From Blautia caecimuris (GTDB lineage Bacteria; Bacillota; Clostridia; Lachnospirales; Lachnospiraceae), in contig NZ_JANJZT010000021.1 of the NCBI RefSeq assembly GCF_024622975.1, forward strand, positions 1-64,000: a DNA stretch of 64,000 nt, given 5' to 3'. Under the pieces are notes generated by a model. The model saw only the letters and a list, made by a program, of their open reading frames with translations. It ran no database searches and was not told the DNA's origin. Position numbers and translations under genes: made by a program. Positions 18,408 through 27,585 of the stretch are shown piece after piece (within the stretch, counting starts at the first letter, position 1; the number at the start of each line of letters is the position of its first letter).

Positions 18408-19649
18408 ATGAAAAACAGAGTCATAATTGTTGGCGGAGGCGCAGCGGGAATGCTGGCGTCGATTTTTGCAGCTAAAAAAGGCTGTGAGGTCACACTCTTT
18501 GAAAAAAATGAAAAACTTGGCAAAAAGCTGTATATTACAGGAAAAGGGCGCTGCAATGTGACCAATAACTGTGATCCGGAAGAACTTTTAAACAGCGTTG
18601 TAACAAATGCCAAGTTCTTATACAGTGCCTTTTATACCTTTACCAGTCAGGATATGATGGAATTTCTGGAGGAAGCGGGCACGGCTCTTAAAACAGAGCG
18701 GGGAAACCGCGTTTTTCCCTGTTCCGATCATTCGTCCGATGTGATCCGGGCACTGGAGCGTCAGATGAAAAAATACGGAGTTCGCATCCATCTGAAAAGC
18801 CAGGTAGAGCGGCTGCTTCTGGAAGAGGGAACGGCGGCAGGGATCATTCTGACAGACGGCAGCGTTCACAGGGCAGAAGCGGTTATTGTGGCAACGGGAG
18901 GTCTTTCCTATCCCACAACCGGTTCTACAGGAGACGGATATCGTTTTGCCCGGGAGGCGGGGCATACTGTGACCGATTTAGCCCCCTCTCTGGTTCCTCT
19001 TCGTACAAAAGAAGAGTATATTCCGGAAATGGCAGGTCTTTCCCTGAAAAATGTGGAGCTGACCGTGAAAAGCGGAAAAAAAGTCCTTTACAGGGATTTT
19101 GGGGAGATGATGTTTACTCATTCCGGAATTACGGGACCTCTGGTTCTTTCTGCCAGCGCCAGACTGGGCACGGCCCTCAGAAAATCAGGAGAGCTTTCGG
19201 CTTTTCTGGATCTGAAGCCTGCGCTTACGCCGGAGCAGCTGGATGCCAGAATACTGAGAGAGTTTGAATCCGGAAAGAATAAGCAGTTTAAAAATGTGAT
19301 CATCGTTCTGTTTCCCTCCTCTCTGACACCGGTTATGCTGAAGATCGGAGGGATTTCTCCGGAAAAACCCATTCATGAGATTTCCAGAGAGGAACGCCTC
19401 CGGTTCGGTGCTCTTGTAAAAGCATTTCCCTTTACCATCAATGGTTTCGGAGAATTTAAAGAGGCTGTTATCACCAGAGGGGGAGTTTCTGTAAAAGAGA
19501 TCAATCCTGCAACTATGGAATCAAAGAAAATACAGGATCTTTATTTTGTGGGAGAGGTGCTTGACCTGGATGCGGTGACAGGAGGCTATAATCTTCAGAT
19601 CGCATGGTCAACTGCCTACCTTGCAGCTATGGCTGTATGCGGAGAATAA
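18408..19649 (+). CDS. HI0933-family FAD-dependent oxidoreductase
   Basis: 413-residue flavoprotein of the HI0933/BaiN (aminoacetone oxidase-like) family. Dinucleotide-binding motif GGGAAGM (about 8-14), then the family signature GKGRCNVTN (about 46-54), ATGGLSYPTTGSTGDGY and the C-terminal GGV...VGEVLDLDAVTGGYNLQIAW segment. The true substrate is not established for the family. ATG 18408 is chosen because an AGGATAAGG site precedes it; an in-frame ATG at 18363 would sit inside the hairpin. cmk follows after 14 nt, an order common in Clostridia. Confidence 0.88.
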   Translation: MKNRVIIVGGGAAGMLASIFAAKKGCEVTLFEKNEKLGKKLYITGKGRCNVTNNCDPEELLNSVVTNAKFLYSAFYTFTSQDMMEFLEEAGTALKTERGNRVFPCSDHSSDVIRALERQMKKYGVRIHLKSQVERLLLEEGTAAGIILTDGSVHRAEAVIVATGGLSYPTTGSTGDGYRFAREAGHTVTDLAPSLVPLRTKEEYIPEMAGLSLKNVELTVKSGKKVLYRDFGEMMFTHSGITGPLVLSASARLGTALRKSGELSAFLDLKPALTPEQLDARILREFESGKNKQFKNVIIVLFPSSLTPVMLKIGGISPEKPIHEISREERLRFGALVKAFPFTINGFGEFKEAVITRGGVSVKEINPATMESKKIQDLYFVGEVLDLDAVTGGYNLQIAWSTAYLAAMAVCGE

Positions 19650-19663
19650 AGGAGGACAATGAA

Positions 19664-20362
19664 ATGATCTATAATATTGCCATTGACGGCCCGGCAGGAG
19701 CCGGAAAAAGTACGATTGCCAAAAAGGTTGCCGGAGAGCTTTCCTGTGTGTATGTAGATACAGGTGCCATGTACAGGGCAATGGCTCTTTACCTTCTTCG
19801 CCGGAATGTAAACAGAGAAAATCCGGATGAGATCGGAGAGGCCTGCCAGGGAGCGGAAATATCCATAGAGTATAAAAACGGAGAACAGATCGTTCTTTTA
19901 AACGGGGAGAACGTGAATCCGTTTCTCAGGAAAGAAGAGGTAGGCAATATGGCTTCTGTAAGCTCTGCAAATCCAAGGGTGAGGGAAAAGCTTCTTGACC
20001 TTCAGAGGAAGCTTGCCGCTTCCATGAACGTGGTTATGGATGGAAGAGATATCGGTACTACGATCCTTCCCAATGCAGAGGTGAAGATCTATCTGACTGC
20101 CAGCTCTTTTACAAGAGCAAAGCGCCGTTATCTGGAGCTCCAGGAAAAAGGCCTGTGCTGTGACCTGGAAGAGATCAGAAAAGATATTGAAGAGCGTGAC
20201 AGTCGTGATATGAACAGGGAAATTTCTCCCCTTAAGCAGGCTGAGGATGCGGTTCTGGTAGATTCCTCTGAAATGACCATTGAGGAAGTGGTAAAACGTA
20301 TTTTACAGATTTTTCATGAAAAAGTGATATTATCAGACGAGGTTGGAAAAAATGAAAGTTAA
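19664..20362 (+). CDS. cmk: Cytidylate kinase
   Basis: Phosphorylates CMP and dCMP with ATP. 232 residues with Walker A GPAGAGKST (about 8-16), VDTGAMYRA, VMDGRDIGT and the RAKRR...RDSRD lid segment, all hallmarks of the long bacterial CMK. ATG 19664 follows AAAGGAGG (19648-19655). The last 11 bases overlap the start of ispH, suggesting translational coupling. Confidence 0.96.
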   Translation: MIYNIAIDGPAGAGKSTIAKKVAGELSCVYVDTGAMYRAMALYLLRRNVNRENPDEIGEACQGAEISIEYKNGEQIVLLNGENVNPFLRKEEVGNMASVSSANPRVREKLLDLQRKLAASMNVVMDGRDIGTTILPNAEVKIYLTASSFTRAKRRYLELQEKGLCCDLEEIRKDIEERDSRDMNREISPLKQAEDAVLVDSSEMTIEEVVKRILQIFHEKVILSDEVGKNES

Positions 20363-21218
20363 GACCGCAAAAACAGCCGGCTTCTGCTTTGGTGTAAAAA
20401 GAGCGGTGGACAAGGTGTACGAGCTTATTGAGAACGGAGTTTCGCCTATTTATACGCTGGGTCCGATCATCCATAATGAAGAGGTTGTCTCGGATTTTGA
20501 AAAAAAAGGCGTTACCGTGATCTCGGAAGAGGACATTCCGAAGCTTCGTGAAGGGACGGTTGTGATCCGTTCCCACGGCGTGGGCCGCAGGATTTATGAT
20601 ATGCTGAAGACTGCGGGAATTTCCTTCGTAGACGTAACCTGTCCTTTTGTTCTGAAGATACACAGGATCGTGGAACGGGAAAGCAGGGCCGGAAAACAGA
20701 TTATCATATTTGGAGATCCTTCCCACCCGGAGGTAAAAGGGATCTGCGGATGGTGCGAGGGTTCCTGTACTGTTCTCAGAAACAGAGAGGATGCAGAAAA
20801 TTTTGTCCCGGATCCGGGGCGAATACCCTGCATTGTTTCGCAGACGACATTTAATTACAACAAATTTAAAGAATTAGTTGAAATTCTCTGCAAAAAGAGG
20901 TATGATAATAATGTTTTAAATATTGACAATATTTTAAACACTATTTGTAATGCTACCGAAGAACGGCAGAAAGAAGCACAGTCCATAGCCGGAGAGGTAG
21001 ACACTATGCTTGTCATCGGCGGCAGACATAGTTCCAATACTCAAAAGCTGTTTGAAATATGTAAAGAGGAATGTGAAAATACTTACTATATACAAACACC
21101 TGTAGACTTGGATTCTGAAATGTTCCATCACAGTAGTTATGTAGGTATTACAGCAGGGGCGTCCACCCCAAAGAAAATTATTGAGGAGGTTCAAGAACAT
21201 GTCAGAATTAAGTTTTGA
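20352..21218 (+). CDS. ispH: 4-hydroxy-3-methylbut-2-enyl diphosphate reductase
   Basis: Last enzyme of the MEP isoprenoid pathway; an Fe-S protein that makes IPP and DMAPP from HMBPP. 288 residues. Cluster ligands are in GFCFGVKRAV (Cys12), VTCPFV and the third Cys in TICNATEERQ. SHG and GGRHSSNT are further family motifs. In many Clostridia IspH is fused to an S1 protein; here the two are separate genes that overlap by 20 nt. The middle (around 20860-20950) is clearly more AT-rich than its neighbours. Confidence 0.96.
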   Translation: MKVKTAKTAGFCFGVKRAVDKVYELIENGVSPIYTLGPIIHNEEVVSDFEKKGVTVISEEDIPKLREGTVVIRSHGVGRRIYDMLKTAGISFVDVTCPFVLKIHRIVERESRAGKQIIIFGDPSHPEVKGICGWCEGSCTVLRNREDAENFVPDPGRIPCIVSQTTFNYNKFKELVEILCKKRYDNNVLNIDNILNTICNATEERQKEAQSIAGEVDTMLVIGGRHSSNTQKLFEICKEECENTYYIQTPVDLDSEMFHHSSYVGITAGASTPKKIIEEVQEHVRIKF

Positions 21219-22284
21219 ACAGATGCTGGAAGATTCCGTAAAAACTATCAGAAATGGAGAGATCGTGCAGGGTACTGTCATCGACGTAAAAGAGGATGAG
21301 ATTATCCTGAATATCGGCTATAAAGCAGACGGTATTATCACCAGGAGCGAGTATTCCAACGACAGCTCCCTTGTACTTGCAGACGTTGTACACGTAGGTG
21401 ACACAATGGAAGCCAAGGTTCTTAAAGTGAACGACGGTGAAGGTCAGGTTATCCTGACATACAAGAGACTTGCTGCTGAAAAAGGCAACAAACGTCTGGA
21501 AGCTGCATTCGAGTCTCAGGAAGTCCTGAAAGCGCCTGTAACTCAGGTACTGGACGGAGGTCTTTGTGTAAACGTTGAGGAAGCAAGAGTATTTATTCCT
21601 GCAAGCCTTGTATCTGATACTTACGAGAGAGATCTGTCCAAATATGCAGATCAGGAGATTGAATTTGTTATCACAGAGTTCAATCCGAGAAGACGCCGCA
21701 TTATCGGTAACCGTAAACAGCTTCTTCTTGCAGAAAAAGCTGAGAAGCAGAAAGAGCTTATGGAGAGAATCCATGCAGGCGATACTGTAACAGGTGTTGT
21801 TAAGAATGTAACAGATTTTGGTGCATTCATCGATCTTGGCGGAGCTGACGGTCTTCTTCATATTTCCGAAATGTCCTGGGGCAGAGTAGAGAATCCGAAG
21901 AAGGTATTTACTGTTGGTGAAGAAGTTAAAGTTCTGATCAAAGAGATCAACGGAGATAAGATTGCTCTTTCTCTGAAATTTCCGGAAGAAAATCCGTGGC
22001 TGACTGCTGCTGAGAAATTTGCAGTAGGCAACATAGTAGAAGGAAAAGTTGCACGTATGACAGATTTCGGTGCTTTCGTAGAGCTTGCACCTGGAATCGA
22101 CGCACTGCTTCATGTTTCTCAGATTTCCAGAGAGCATGTTGCCAAACCGTCTGACGTACTTTCCATCGGCCAGGAAATTCAGGCAAAGGTTGTTGATTTC
22201 AACGGCGAAGACAAAAAGATTAGCCTCAGCATGAAAGCTCTGGAAGCTCCGGCTGCAGAGGAAGCAGAAGGCGAAGAGGCATAA
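21199..22284 (+). CDS. S1 RNA-binding domain protein (bS1-like)
   Basis: 361 residues with four S1 (OB-fold) repeats, roughly 20-88, 103-170, 188-256 and 272-342. Repeats three and four contain the typical VTDFGAFIDLG and MTDFGAFVELAPG cores. Low-GC Gram-positives carry such four-repeat S1 homologues (RpsA/YpfD), which bind mRNA but are not always ribosomal. An acidic Glu/Ala tail closes the protein. GAGGAGG (21183-21189) inside ispH is the ribosome binding site. A strong terminator follows, ending the operon. Confidence 0.9.
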   Translation: MSELSFEQMLEDSVKTIRNGEIVQGTVIDVKEDEIILNIGYKADGIITRSEYSNDSSLVLADVVHVGDTMEAKVLKVNDGEGQVILTYKRLAAEKGNKRLEAAFESQEVLKAPVTQVLDGGLCVNVEEARVFIPASLVSDTYERDLSKYADQEIEFVITEFNPRRRRIIGNRKQLLLAEKAEKQKELMERIHAGDTVTGVVKNVTDFGAFIDLGGADGLLHISEMSWGRVENPKKVFTVGEEVKVLIKEINGDKIALSLKFPEENPWLTAAEKFAVGNIVEGKVARMTDFGAFVELAPGIDALLHVSQISREHVAKPSDVLSIGQEIQAKVVDFNGEDKKISLSMKALEAPAAEEAEGEEA

Positions 22285-22331
22285 GAAGAACTGCTTTGTC
22301 AGTCTGAATACAGAAGATAAACTGAATTAAC

Positions 22332-22383
22332 AAAAAGGATCATTACAGTTATGCGTATATGGCAGACTGAAATGATCCTTTTT
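22332..22383. terminator. Bidirectional terminator between S1 gene and yprB-like gene
   Basis: AAAAAGGATCATT pairs with AATGATCCTTTTT, extended by CAGT/ACTG inside, and a T-run follows on both strands. It serves the S1 operon on + and probably the convergent nuclease gene on -. The rest of 22384-22514 contains one more weak hairpin (ACC.AGAAAGG with CCTTTCT.GGT, 22393-22430) and nothing coding that I can see. Confidence 0.88.
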
Positions 22384-22514
22384 TCTTTCTTTACCGAGAA
22401 AGGAGTGCGTTCGGTACTGACCTTTCTGGTACATAAAAATTTTTGTGAGAATGCTTCCGGATGCATACAGAATATGATCTGAGACACAGGAGACGGTTTA
22501 TGGCCTCGGAATTT

Positions 22515-23528
22515 CTAAAAGCTGAGAAGGCATGGAAGGGTACTTTTTAGATACTGCGCCTGTTTTTCCGGATTGTTCAGGAAAGCTTCGCTGCAGGGAA
22601 ACCAGGTATAACAGGTTTCCGGAGTGGCGGGAATCCTCAGACTTTTGTCCATGTACTGACTTAACTGTCTGGGCATGGCGGTATCTTCTCCGGGAATATA
22701 ATCATAGGCTTTGTAATCTCTGTAGTACTGGCGTATTTTCTGATCTGTGGAAGTGACCAGAAGAGCTCCTTCCTGATCCCGGACAGTAATATAAAAATCT
22801 GTTCCCTTTTTGGAGACGGGTTTTGGCACAGGAGCCGGAAGCCGGAAAGAAAGGATCATCCGGTCTTCATCTGTTTCCGCTTTCAGAGGCTGATAATTGC
22901 CTTCCATCAGAACCCGGTATCCGAGCATGGAAAAAATGCTGCCAAGTCCCAGGAGATCCTCCTGATTGTGACCGAGGATGGTCTGTTCAGGCTCGGCCTT
23001 TGGATTTTTTATGTAGGATTTATAAAGACGAATGCACTGTCCGCCATCGCAGTGGAGGCGGGAGTCCAGCCCCAGGAATTCTTCCAGATCCGGCTGTTTC
23101 ATTCGTTCCAGCTTCAGGAGATCTTTACAGGGCTTCAGTTCCTGATACAGATCCAGGACAGGGAGATTTCCGAAGGGAGAGGGCAGATTGTGTTTTTTGT
23201 AACGCGCTTCCAGATACGGCTGATCGAATCGTCTGCCATTATATTGGATTGTGGAGCTTGCAGAAGTCAGAAAATTAAAAAATTCACAAAGAATTTCAGG
23301 TTCCTCATCCTCTTTTTCCGCCATCCACTGATGGAGAAACCATTTGTTATTTTCCTGCATTACCGCGCCAATCAAATATAAAAAAGTGGAATATCGTGAT
23401 AGTCCGGTGGTTTCGATATCATAAAAAACAGGGGCGTTTCCACAGTCGAAAGAGACGGAATTCGACAATTTTTTAACAGTCTCGAAGTCCGGAAACCCTT
23501 GTAAAATAGGCATTTTTTTAACAATCAT
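22515..23528 (-). CDS. YprB-like ribonuclease H-fold exonuclease
   Basis: 337-residue protein with a DEDD-type RNase H-like exonuclease domain: DIETTGL (motif I) near residue 37, QYNGRRFDQPYLEAR with the motif II Asp, and GHNQEDLLGLGSI with the last acidic residues. These match the YprB-type RNase_H_2 family. The C-terminal 110 residues are not recognised. Its activity in vivo is not established. On the minus strand a TATAAT-like -10 (ATTATA on +, 23559-23564) lies 30 nt before the start, and the site AAAGGA precedes ATG. Confidence 0.82.
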   Translation of the reverse strand: MIVKKMPILQGFPDFETVKKLSNSVSFDCGNAPVFYDIETTGLSRYSTFLYLIGAVMQENNKWFLHQWMAEKEDEEPEILCEFFNFLTSASSTIQYNGRRFDQPYLEARYKKHNLPSPFGNLPVLDLYQELKPCKDLLKLERMKQPDLEEFLGLDSRLHCDGGQCIRLYKSYIKNPKAEPEQTILGHNQEDLLGLGSIFSMLGYRVLMEGNYQPLKAETDEDRMILSFRLPAPVPKPVSKKGTDFYITVRDQEGALLVTSTDQKIRQYYRDYKAYDYIPGEDTAMPRQLSQYMDKSLRIPATPETCYTWFPCSEAFLNNPEKQAQYLKSTLPCLLSF

Positions 23529-23626
23529 ATTTTTTCATTCCTTTCGTGATTGTACTTAATTATACACAAAAAAATAAAAAAATAATAGTGAATTTTTTCA
23601 TAAATTGAGTTATAGTATAAACATCG

Positions 23627-23761
23627 TTACTGTTCAGATAGGCATGCTTCCTCCGGGCATTTTGGCATATATATGCAAAGCTCCCGGGACATTCAGGGCA
23701 AAATGCCATCACCGAAGGTCAGATGGATTGTAACGGAACATCAGCAGATGTTTGTCTGAAA
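23627..23761. repeat. Intergenic repeat element, copy 2
   Basis: Shares TTACTGTTCA (23627-23636), GCATTTTGG (23657-23665) and GATGTTTGTCTGAAA (23747-23761) with the gap at 7273-7366, in the same order. Inside, GGCATTTTG (23656-23664) pairs with CAAAATGCC (23699-23707), and GCATATATATGC is a palindrome, so an RNA copy could fold. No open reading frame of note. Confidence 0.5.
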
Positions 23762-23792
23762 CAGGAATTTAAAACAGAAAGACGGGATGATT

Positions 23793-24641
23793 ATGTGGAA
23801 TCTGACAATTAACGGAACAGATCTTTACCATATTTTAAACTGGTTTTTTATTTACAGCTTTTTGGGCTGGGTATGGGAAACCTTTTATGTTTCTACAAAG
23901 CATGGAGAGTTTGTGAACCGAGGCTTTGTCAGCGGGCCTTTTTGTACAATCTATGGCTTTGGGGCAATATCTGTTTATCTGATTCTGAAGCCGATAGAAA
24001 ATCATGTGCTGCTTTTGTTCTTAGGGGGCATTGTGGTTGCCACAGTGCTGGAATATATTACGGCGGTTCTGATGGAGAGTATTTTTCATACCTCCTGGTG
24101 GGATTACAGCGACCAGAAGTTTAATTTTCAGGGACGTATCTGCCTGGGAGTTTCTCTGGGATGGGGAGTTCTGACAGTTCTTCTGTTCAGGGTTCTGCAT
24201 CCGCTTGTAGAGAAACTGGTTGCTCTTTATCCGGTGTATGTCGGAAAAATCTCAGTATGCGTAATAGCAACGGGGTATCTGTGTGATTTCTGCCGTTCCG
24301 CATCTGCAGCCTTCCATTTGAAGGAGAGAATTCCTTACTGGGAGCAGGATCTGGAAAAGAAGCGGGTGGAGCTTATGCTGAGGCTAAATGTGAAACTGGA
24401 ATCGCTGGAGCTTCCCAAAGGTGCTTCTCCTGAACTTCTCAGAGAAAAGCTGGAAGATTCAGAAGCTCTCAGGATTTTAAGCGAAAAGCGTCTTGCATTC
24501 CAGAAAGAATTCACAGAAGAGCTCCGGGCTTACAGAAAAACGCTGGTAAACAGAACAAAGGGAAATACCAGACGTTTCCTGAAGGCTTATCCTCATCTGA
24601 ATCGTGGATACCGTATGCGCCATAAGAAAGATAAAAAATAA
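23793..24641 (+). CDS. CmpB-like membrane protein (putative ABC transporter permease family)
   Basis: 282 residues. The first 170 or so form about five membrane helices with the family features FLGWVWETFY near the N-terminus, NRGFVSGPFCTIYGFGA and WWDYSDQKFNFQGRICLGVSLGWG. The final 110 residues are a charged, partly coiled cytoplasmic tail. The family is annotated as an ABC-transporter permease, but no ATPase or binding protein gene is near, so that role is not supported here. Start 23793 is preferred over 23787 because of the position of the weak GGGA site. Confidence 0.75.
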   Translation: MWNLTINGTDLYHILNWFFIYSFLGWVWETFYVSTKHGEFVNRGFVSGPFCTIYGFGAISVYLILKPIENHVLLLFLGGIVVATVLEYITAVLMESIFHTSWWDYSDQKFNFQGRICLGVSLGWGVLTVLLFRVLHPLVEKLVALYPVYVGKISVCVIATGYLCDFCRSASAAFHLKERIPYWEQDLEKKRVELMLRLNVKLESLELPKGASPELLREKLEDSEALRILSEKRLAFQKEFTEELRAYRKTLVNRTKGNTRRFLKAYPHLNRGYRMRHKKDKK

Positions 24642-24663
24642 CTTGCAAAAGGAGGAAATAGAT

Positions 24664-25986
24664 ATGGGAAAACTTACCTTTAAGGGTGGGATTCATCCCT
24701 ATGAGGGCAAGGAACTGTCCAAAAACAGTCCGATTGAAAAGTATCTTCCAAAAGGAGAGATGGTTTATCCGCTGTCTCAGCATATTGGAGCTCCGTCTGT
24801 TCCCTGTGTGAACAAAGGTGACCGGGTCCTGGCAGGACAGAAGATCGCAGAAGCCAACGGATTTGTATCCGTACCTCTGCACGCTTCTGTTTCAGGAACC
24901 GTAAAGGGCTTTGAAAAAAGACTGACTGCTGCGGGAAGTATGGCGGATTCCATTATCATAGAAAACGACCAGCAGTATGAAGAGACAGGATTCCAGGCAG
25001 CAGAGCTTTCTGAATTGTCAAAAGAGGAGATCATAGCAAGGATCCGTGAAGGTGGCGTTGTGGGAATGGGAGGAGCCGGTTTCCCTACTCATGTCAAGCT
25101 GTCTCCGAAGGAGCCGGATAAGATTGAATATGTTCTGGTAAACGGGGCGGAGTGCGAGCCTTATCTGACCAGTGATTACCGGAGAATGCTGGAAGAACCG
25201 GACAAGATCGTTGCGGGTCTTGAGGTAATGCTGAAGCTTTTTGATCATGCAAAAGGCTATATCTGCATTGAAGATAATAAGCCGGACTGTATTGCAAAGC
25301 TCCGTGAACTGGTAAAGGGACATTCCAGAATTGAAGTGAAAGAGGTTATGACAAAATATCCTCAGGGCGGCGAGCGTACTCTGATCTATGCCACCACCGG
25401 AAGAGAGATCAATTCCTCCATGCTTCCGGCAGATGCAGGCTGCGTGGTGGATAATGTAGATACAGTTGTGGCTGTTTATAAAGCGGTTATTCTGGGACGT
25501 CCGGTTATGAACAGGATTGTGACAGTGACAGGAGATGCCATTGCCAGTCCAAAAAACTTTACGGTTCTTACAGGAACAAATATGGAGGAGCTGATCGAAG
25601 CCGCAGGCGGACTGAAAACAGGCGCTGCAAAAGTAATCTCAGGCGGTCCTATGATGGGATTTGCCATGTTTGACCTTCATGTTCCCTGTGTAAAAACAAC
25701 ATCTGCGTTCCTCTGTCTGGAAAAGGATGCTGTTTCAGAGGCACAGAAACAGATGACAGCCTGCATTAACTGCGGACGCTGTGTGCGCGTCTGTCCGGGA
25801 CGTGTTCTCCCTGCCCGTCTTGCCACACTGGCAGAAAGAGGGGATATGGCAGGATTTGAAAAATTAAACGGAATGGAATGCTGTGAATGCGGCTGCTGCA
25901 GCTATGTATGCCCTGCAAAGAGACCGCTGACTCAGAGCATCAAATCCATGCGGAAAATGGTTCTTGCCAGCCGCAGAAAGAAATAG
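24664..25986 (+). CDS. rnfC: Rnf complex subunit C
   Basis: Peripheral subunit of the ferredoxin:NAD+ oxidoreductase (Rnf) that binds NADH and FMN and pumps Na+ or H+ with its partners. 440 residues: an N-terminal barrel-sandwich segment (KGGIHP), the nucleotide site GMGGAGFPTH (about 132-141), and two 4Fe-4S motifs, CINCGRCVRVCP and CCECGCCSYVCP (about 364-415). ATG 24664 follows AAAGGAGGA. First gene of rnfCDGEAB. Confidence 0.96.
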   Translation: MGKLTFKGGIHPYEGKELSKNSPIEKYLPKGEMVYPLSQHIGAPSVPCVNKGDRVLAGQKIAEANGFVSVPLHASVSGTVKGFEKRLTAAGSMADSIIIENDQQYEETGFQAAELSELSKEEIIARIREGGVVGMGGAGFPTHVKLSPKEPDKIEYVLVNGAECEPYLTSDYRRMLEEPDKIVAGLEVMLKLFDHAKGYICIEDNKPDCIAKLRELVKGHSRIEVKEVMTKYPQGGERTLIYATTGREINSSMLPADAGCVVDNVDTVVAVYKAVILGRPVMNRIVTVTGDAIASPKNFTVLTGTNMEELIEAAGGLKTGAAKVISGGPMMGFAMFDLHVPCVKTTSAFLCLEKDAVSEAQKQMTACINCGRCVRVCPGRVLPARLATLAERGDMAGFEKLNGMECCECGCCSYVCPAKRPLTQSIKSMRKMVLASRRKK

Positions 25987-25999
25987 GGGAGGTAAACCA

Positions 26000-26980
26000 A
26001 TGGAACAAAAGTATAATGTGTCATCCAATCCTCACGTAAGAGATGGTATGACAACAAGCAGAATCATGCAGCTGGTAGTGATCGCGCTTCTTCCTGCAAC
26101 ACTGTTCGGAATCTGGAATTTTGGTTTTCGTGCATTCCTTGTTGTTGCGGTAACAGTGGCATCCAGCGTTATTTTTGAATGGCTCTATGATCATTTTATG
26201 CACAAACCAAATACAGTAAAGGATTTCAGCGCAGTTGTTACAGGACTTCTTCTTGCTCTGAACATGCCGGCGCAGATCCCGCTGTGGATGCCGGTTCTGG
26301 GAAGCGCATTTTCTATTATTGTAGTAAAACAGCTTTTTGGCGGACTGGGACAGAACTTTATGAACCCGGCTCTTGCAGGAAGGTGTTTCCTGATGATTTC
26401 CTTTGCAGGAAGAATGACAGACTTTGCAGTGTCAGATCATTTCCGGGGAGTTGTGGATACTGTCACAGGAGCCACTCCTTTGGCAGCTCTGAAAACCCAG
26501 GGATTTGTAGAAGGTACCTCTGTACCGGTACAGAATCTGTTTTTTGGAAATATCCAGGGAACCATCGGAGAGACTTCCGCTCTTGCAATCCTTATCGGCG
26601 CAGTGATCCTTCTTGTATTTAAGGTGATCGACCTGAAGATCCCGCTTACATATATCGGCAGTTTTTCTGTGTTTGTGATCATCTATATGCTGTGCACAGG
26701 AATGGGATTTGATGTAAATTATCTGTTAAGTCATCTGTTCGGCGGCGGTCTGATGCTTGGAGCATGGTTTATGGCAACCGATTATGTGACAACGCCCATT
26801 ACCTTTAAGGGACAGCTTGTATACGGCTGCTGCCTTGGCGTGGTAACTGCAGTGTTCCGTCTGTTCGGCGGTTCTGCAGAAGGTGTTTCCTATGCGATCA
26901 TTTTCTGCAACCTTCTGGTTCCGCTTATTGAAAAAGCAACCTATCCTGCTGCATTTGGAAAAGGAGGGAAAAAATCATGA
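26000..26980 (+). CDS. rnfD: Rnf complex subunit D
   Basis: Integral membrane subunit with covalently bound FMN. 326 residues and about nine helices. Flavin is expected on Thr of the TGAT motif in DTVTGATPLAAL (about 155-166). GGGGAGG (25986-25992) precedes ATG 26000. It overlaps rnfG by an ATGA at the 3' end. Confidence 0.95.
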   Translation: MEQKYNVSSNPHVRDGMTTSRIMQLVVIALLPATLFGIWNFGFRAFLVVAVTVASSVIFEWLYDHFMHKPNTVKDFSAVVTGLLLALNMPAQIPLWMPVLGSAFSIIVVKQLFGGLGQNFMNPALAGRCFLMISFAGRMTDFAVSDHFRGVVDTVTGATPLAALKTQGFVEGTSVPVQNLFFGNIQGTIGETSALAILIGAVILLVFKVIDLKIPLTYIGSFSVFVIIYMLCTGMGFDVNYLLSHLFGGGLMLGAWFMATDYVTTPITFKGQLVYGCCLGVVTAVFRLFGGSAEGVSYAIIFCNLLVPLIEKATYPAAFGKGGKKS

Positions 26981-27585
26981 GTATTGTAAAAGACACGATT
27001 TCCATTACTGCCATCACCCTCGTTGCAGGTCTGGCTCTGGGAGTGGTTCAGGATATCACTGCGGATCCTATTGCAGAGCAGAAGATGAAGGCAAAACAGG
27101 AAGCCTATAAATCTGTTTTTCCGGATGCAGACAGATTTGGGGAAGTTGAACTGGGAGATAAGACACAGGAGCTGGCCGGCGTACTCAGTGACAGCGGCTA
27201 CGGCGCGCAGACCATTGATGAAGTAATGACAGCTTTTGACGCTTCTGACAATGAGATCGGATATGCGTTTACTGTGACAACCTCCGAGGGCTATGGCGGA
27301 GACATTCAGTTCGCCATGGGCGTACAGAAAGACGGTACACTGAATGGAATCTCTATTTTGTCGATTAGTGAAACTGCAGGTCTTGGAATGAAGGCGGACA
27401 CAGATGATTTTAAAAATCAGTTCCGGGATAAAAAGGTGGAAAAATTCCAATACACCAAAACAGGAGCAGCATCAGAGGATGAAATTGATGCCATCAGCGG
27501 CGCGACAATCACCACCAATGCTGTAACCAACGGAGTAAACGCAGGCCTTGCCGCATTTCAGTACATGGAAGGAGGAGAACAATGA
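26977..27585 (+). CDS. rnfG: Rnf complex subunit G
   Basis: 202 residues: one N-terminal membrane helix (about 7-26) and an extracytoplasmic FMN-binding domain with the covalent flavin motif SGATITT (about 173-179). Overlaps both neighbours with ATGA junctions (26977 and 27582), so it is translationally coupled within the rnf operon. Confidence 0.95.
   Translation: MSIVKDTISITAITLVAGLALGVVQDITADPIAEQKMKAKQEAYKSVFPDADRFGEVELGDKTQELAGVLSDSGYGAQTIDEVMTAFDASDNEIGYAFTVTTSEGYGGDIQFAMGVQKDGTLNGISILSISETAGLGMKADTDDFKNQFRDKKVEKFQYTKTGAASEDEIDAISGATITTNAVTNGVNAGLAAFQYMEGGEQ

Noticed and set aside
22968-23381. A 137-residue frame on + opposite the YprB-like gene
   Set aside because: It has no ribosome binding site and no recognisable domain; the minus-strand gene has the DEDD motifs in frame.
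23793-24641. ABC transporter permease function for the CmpB-like protein
   Set aside because: No ATPase or binding-protein gene within several kb. I kept the family label but do not accept the transport role from context.
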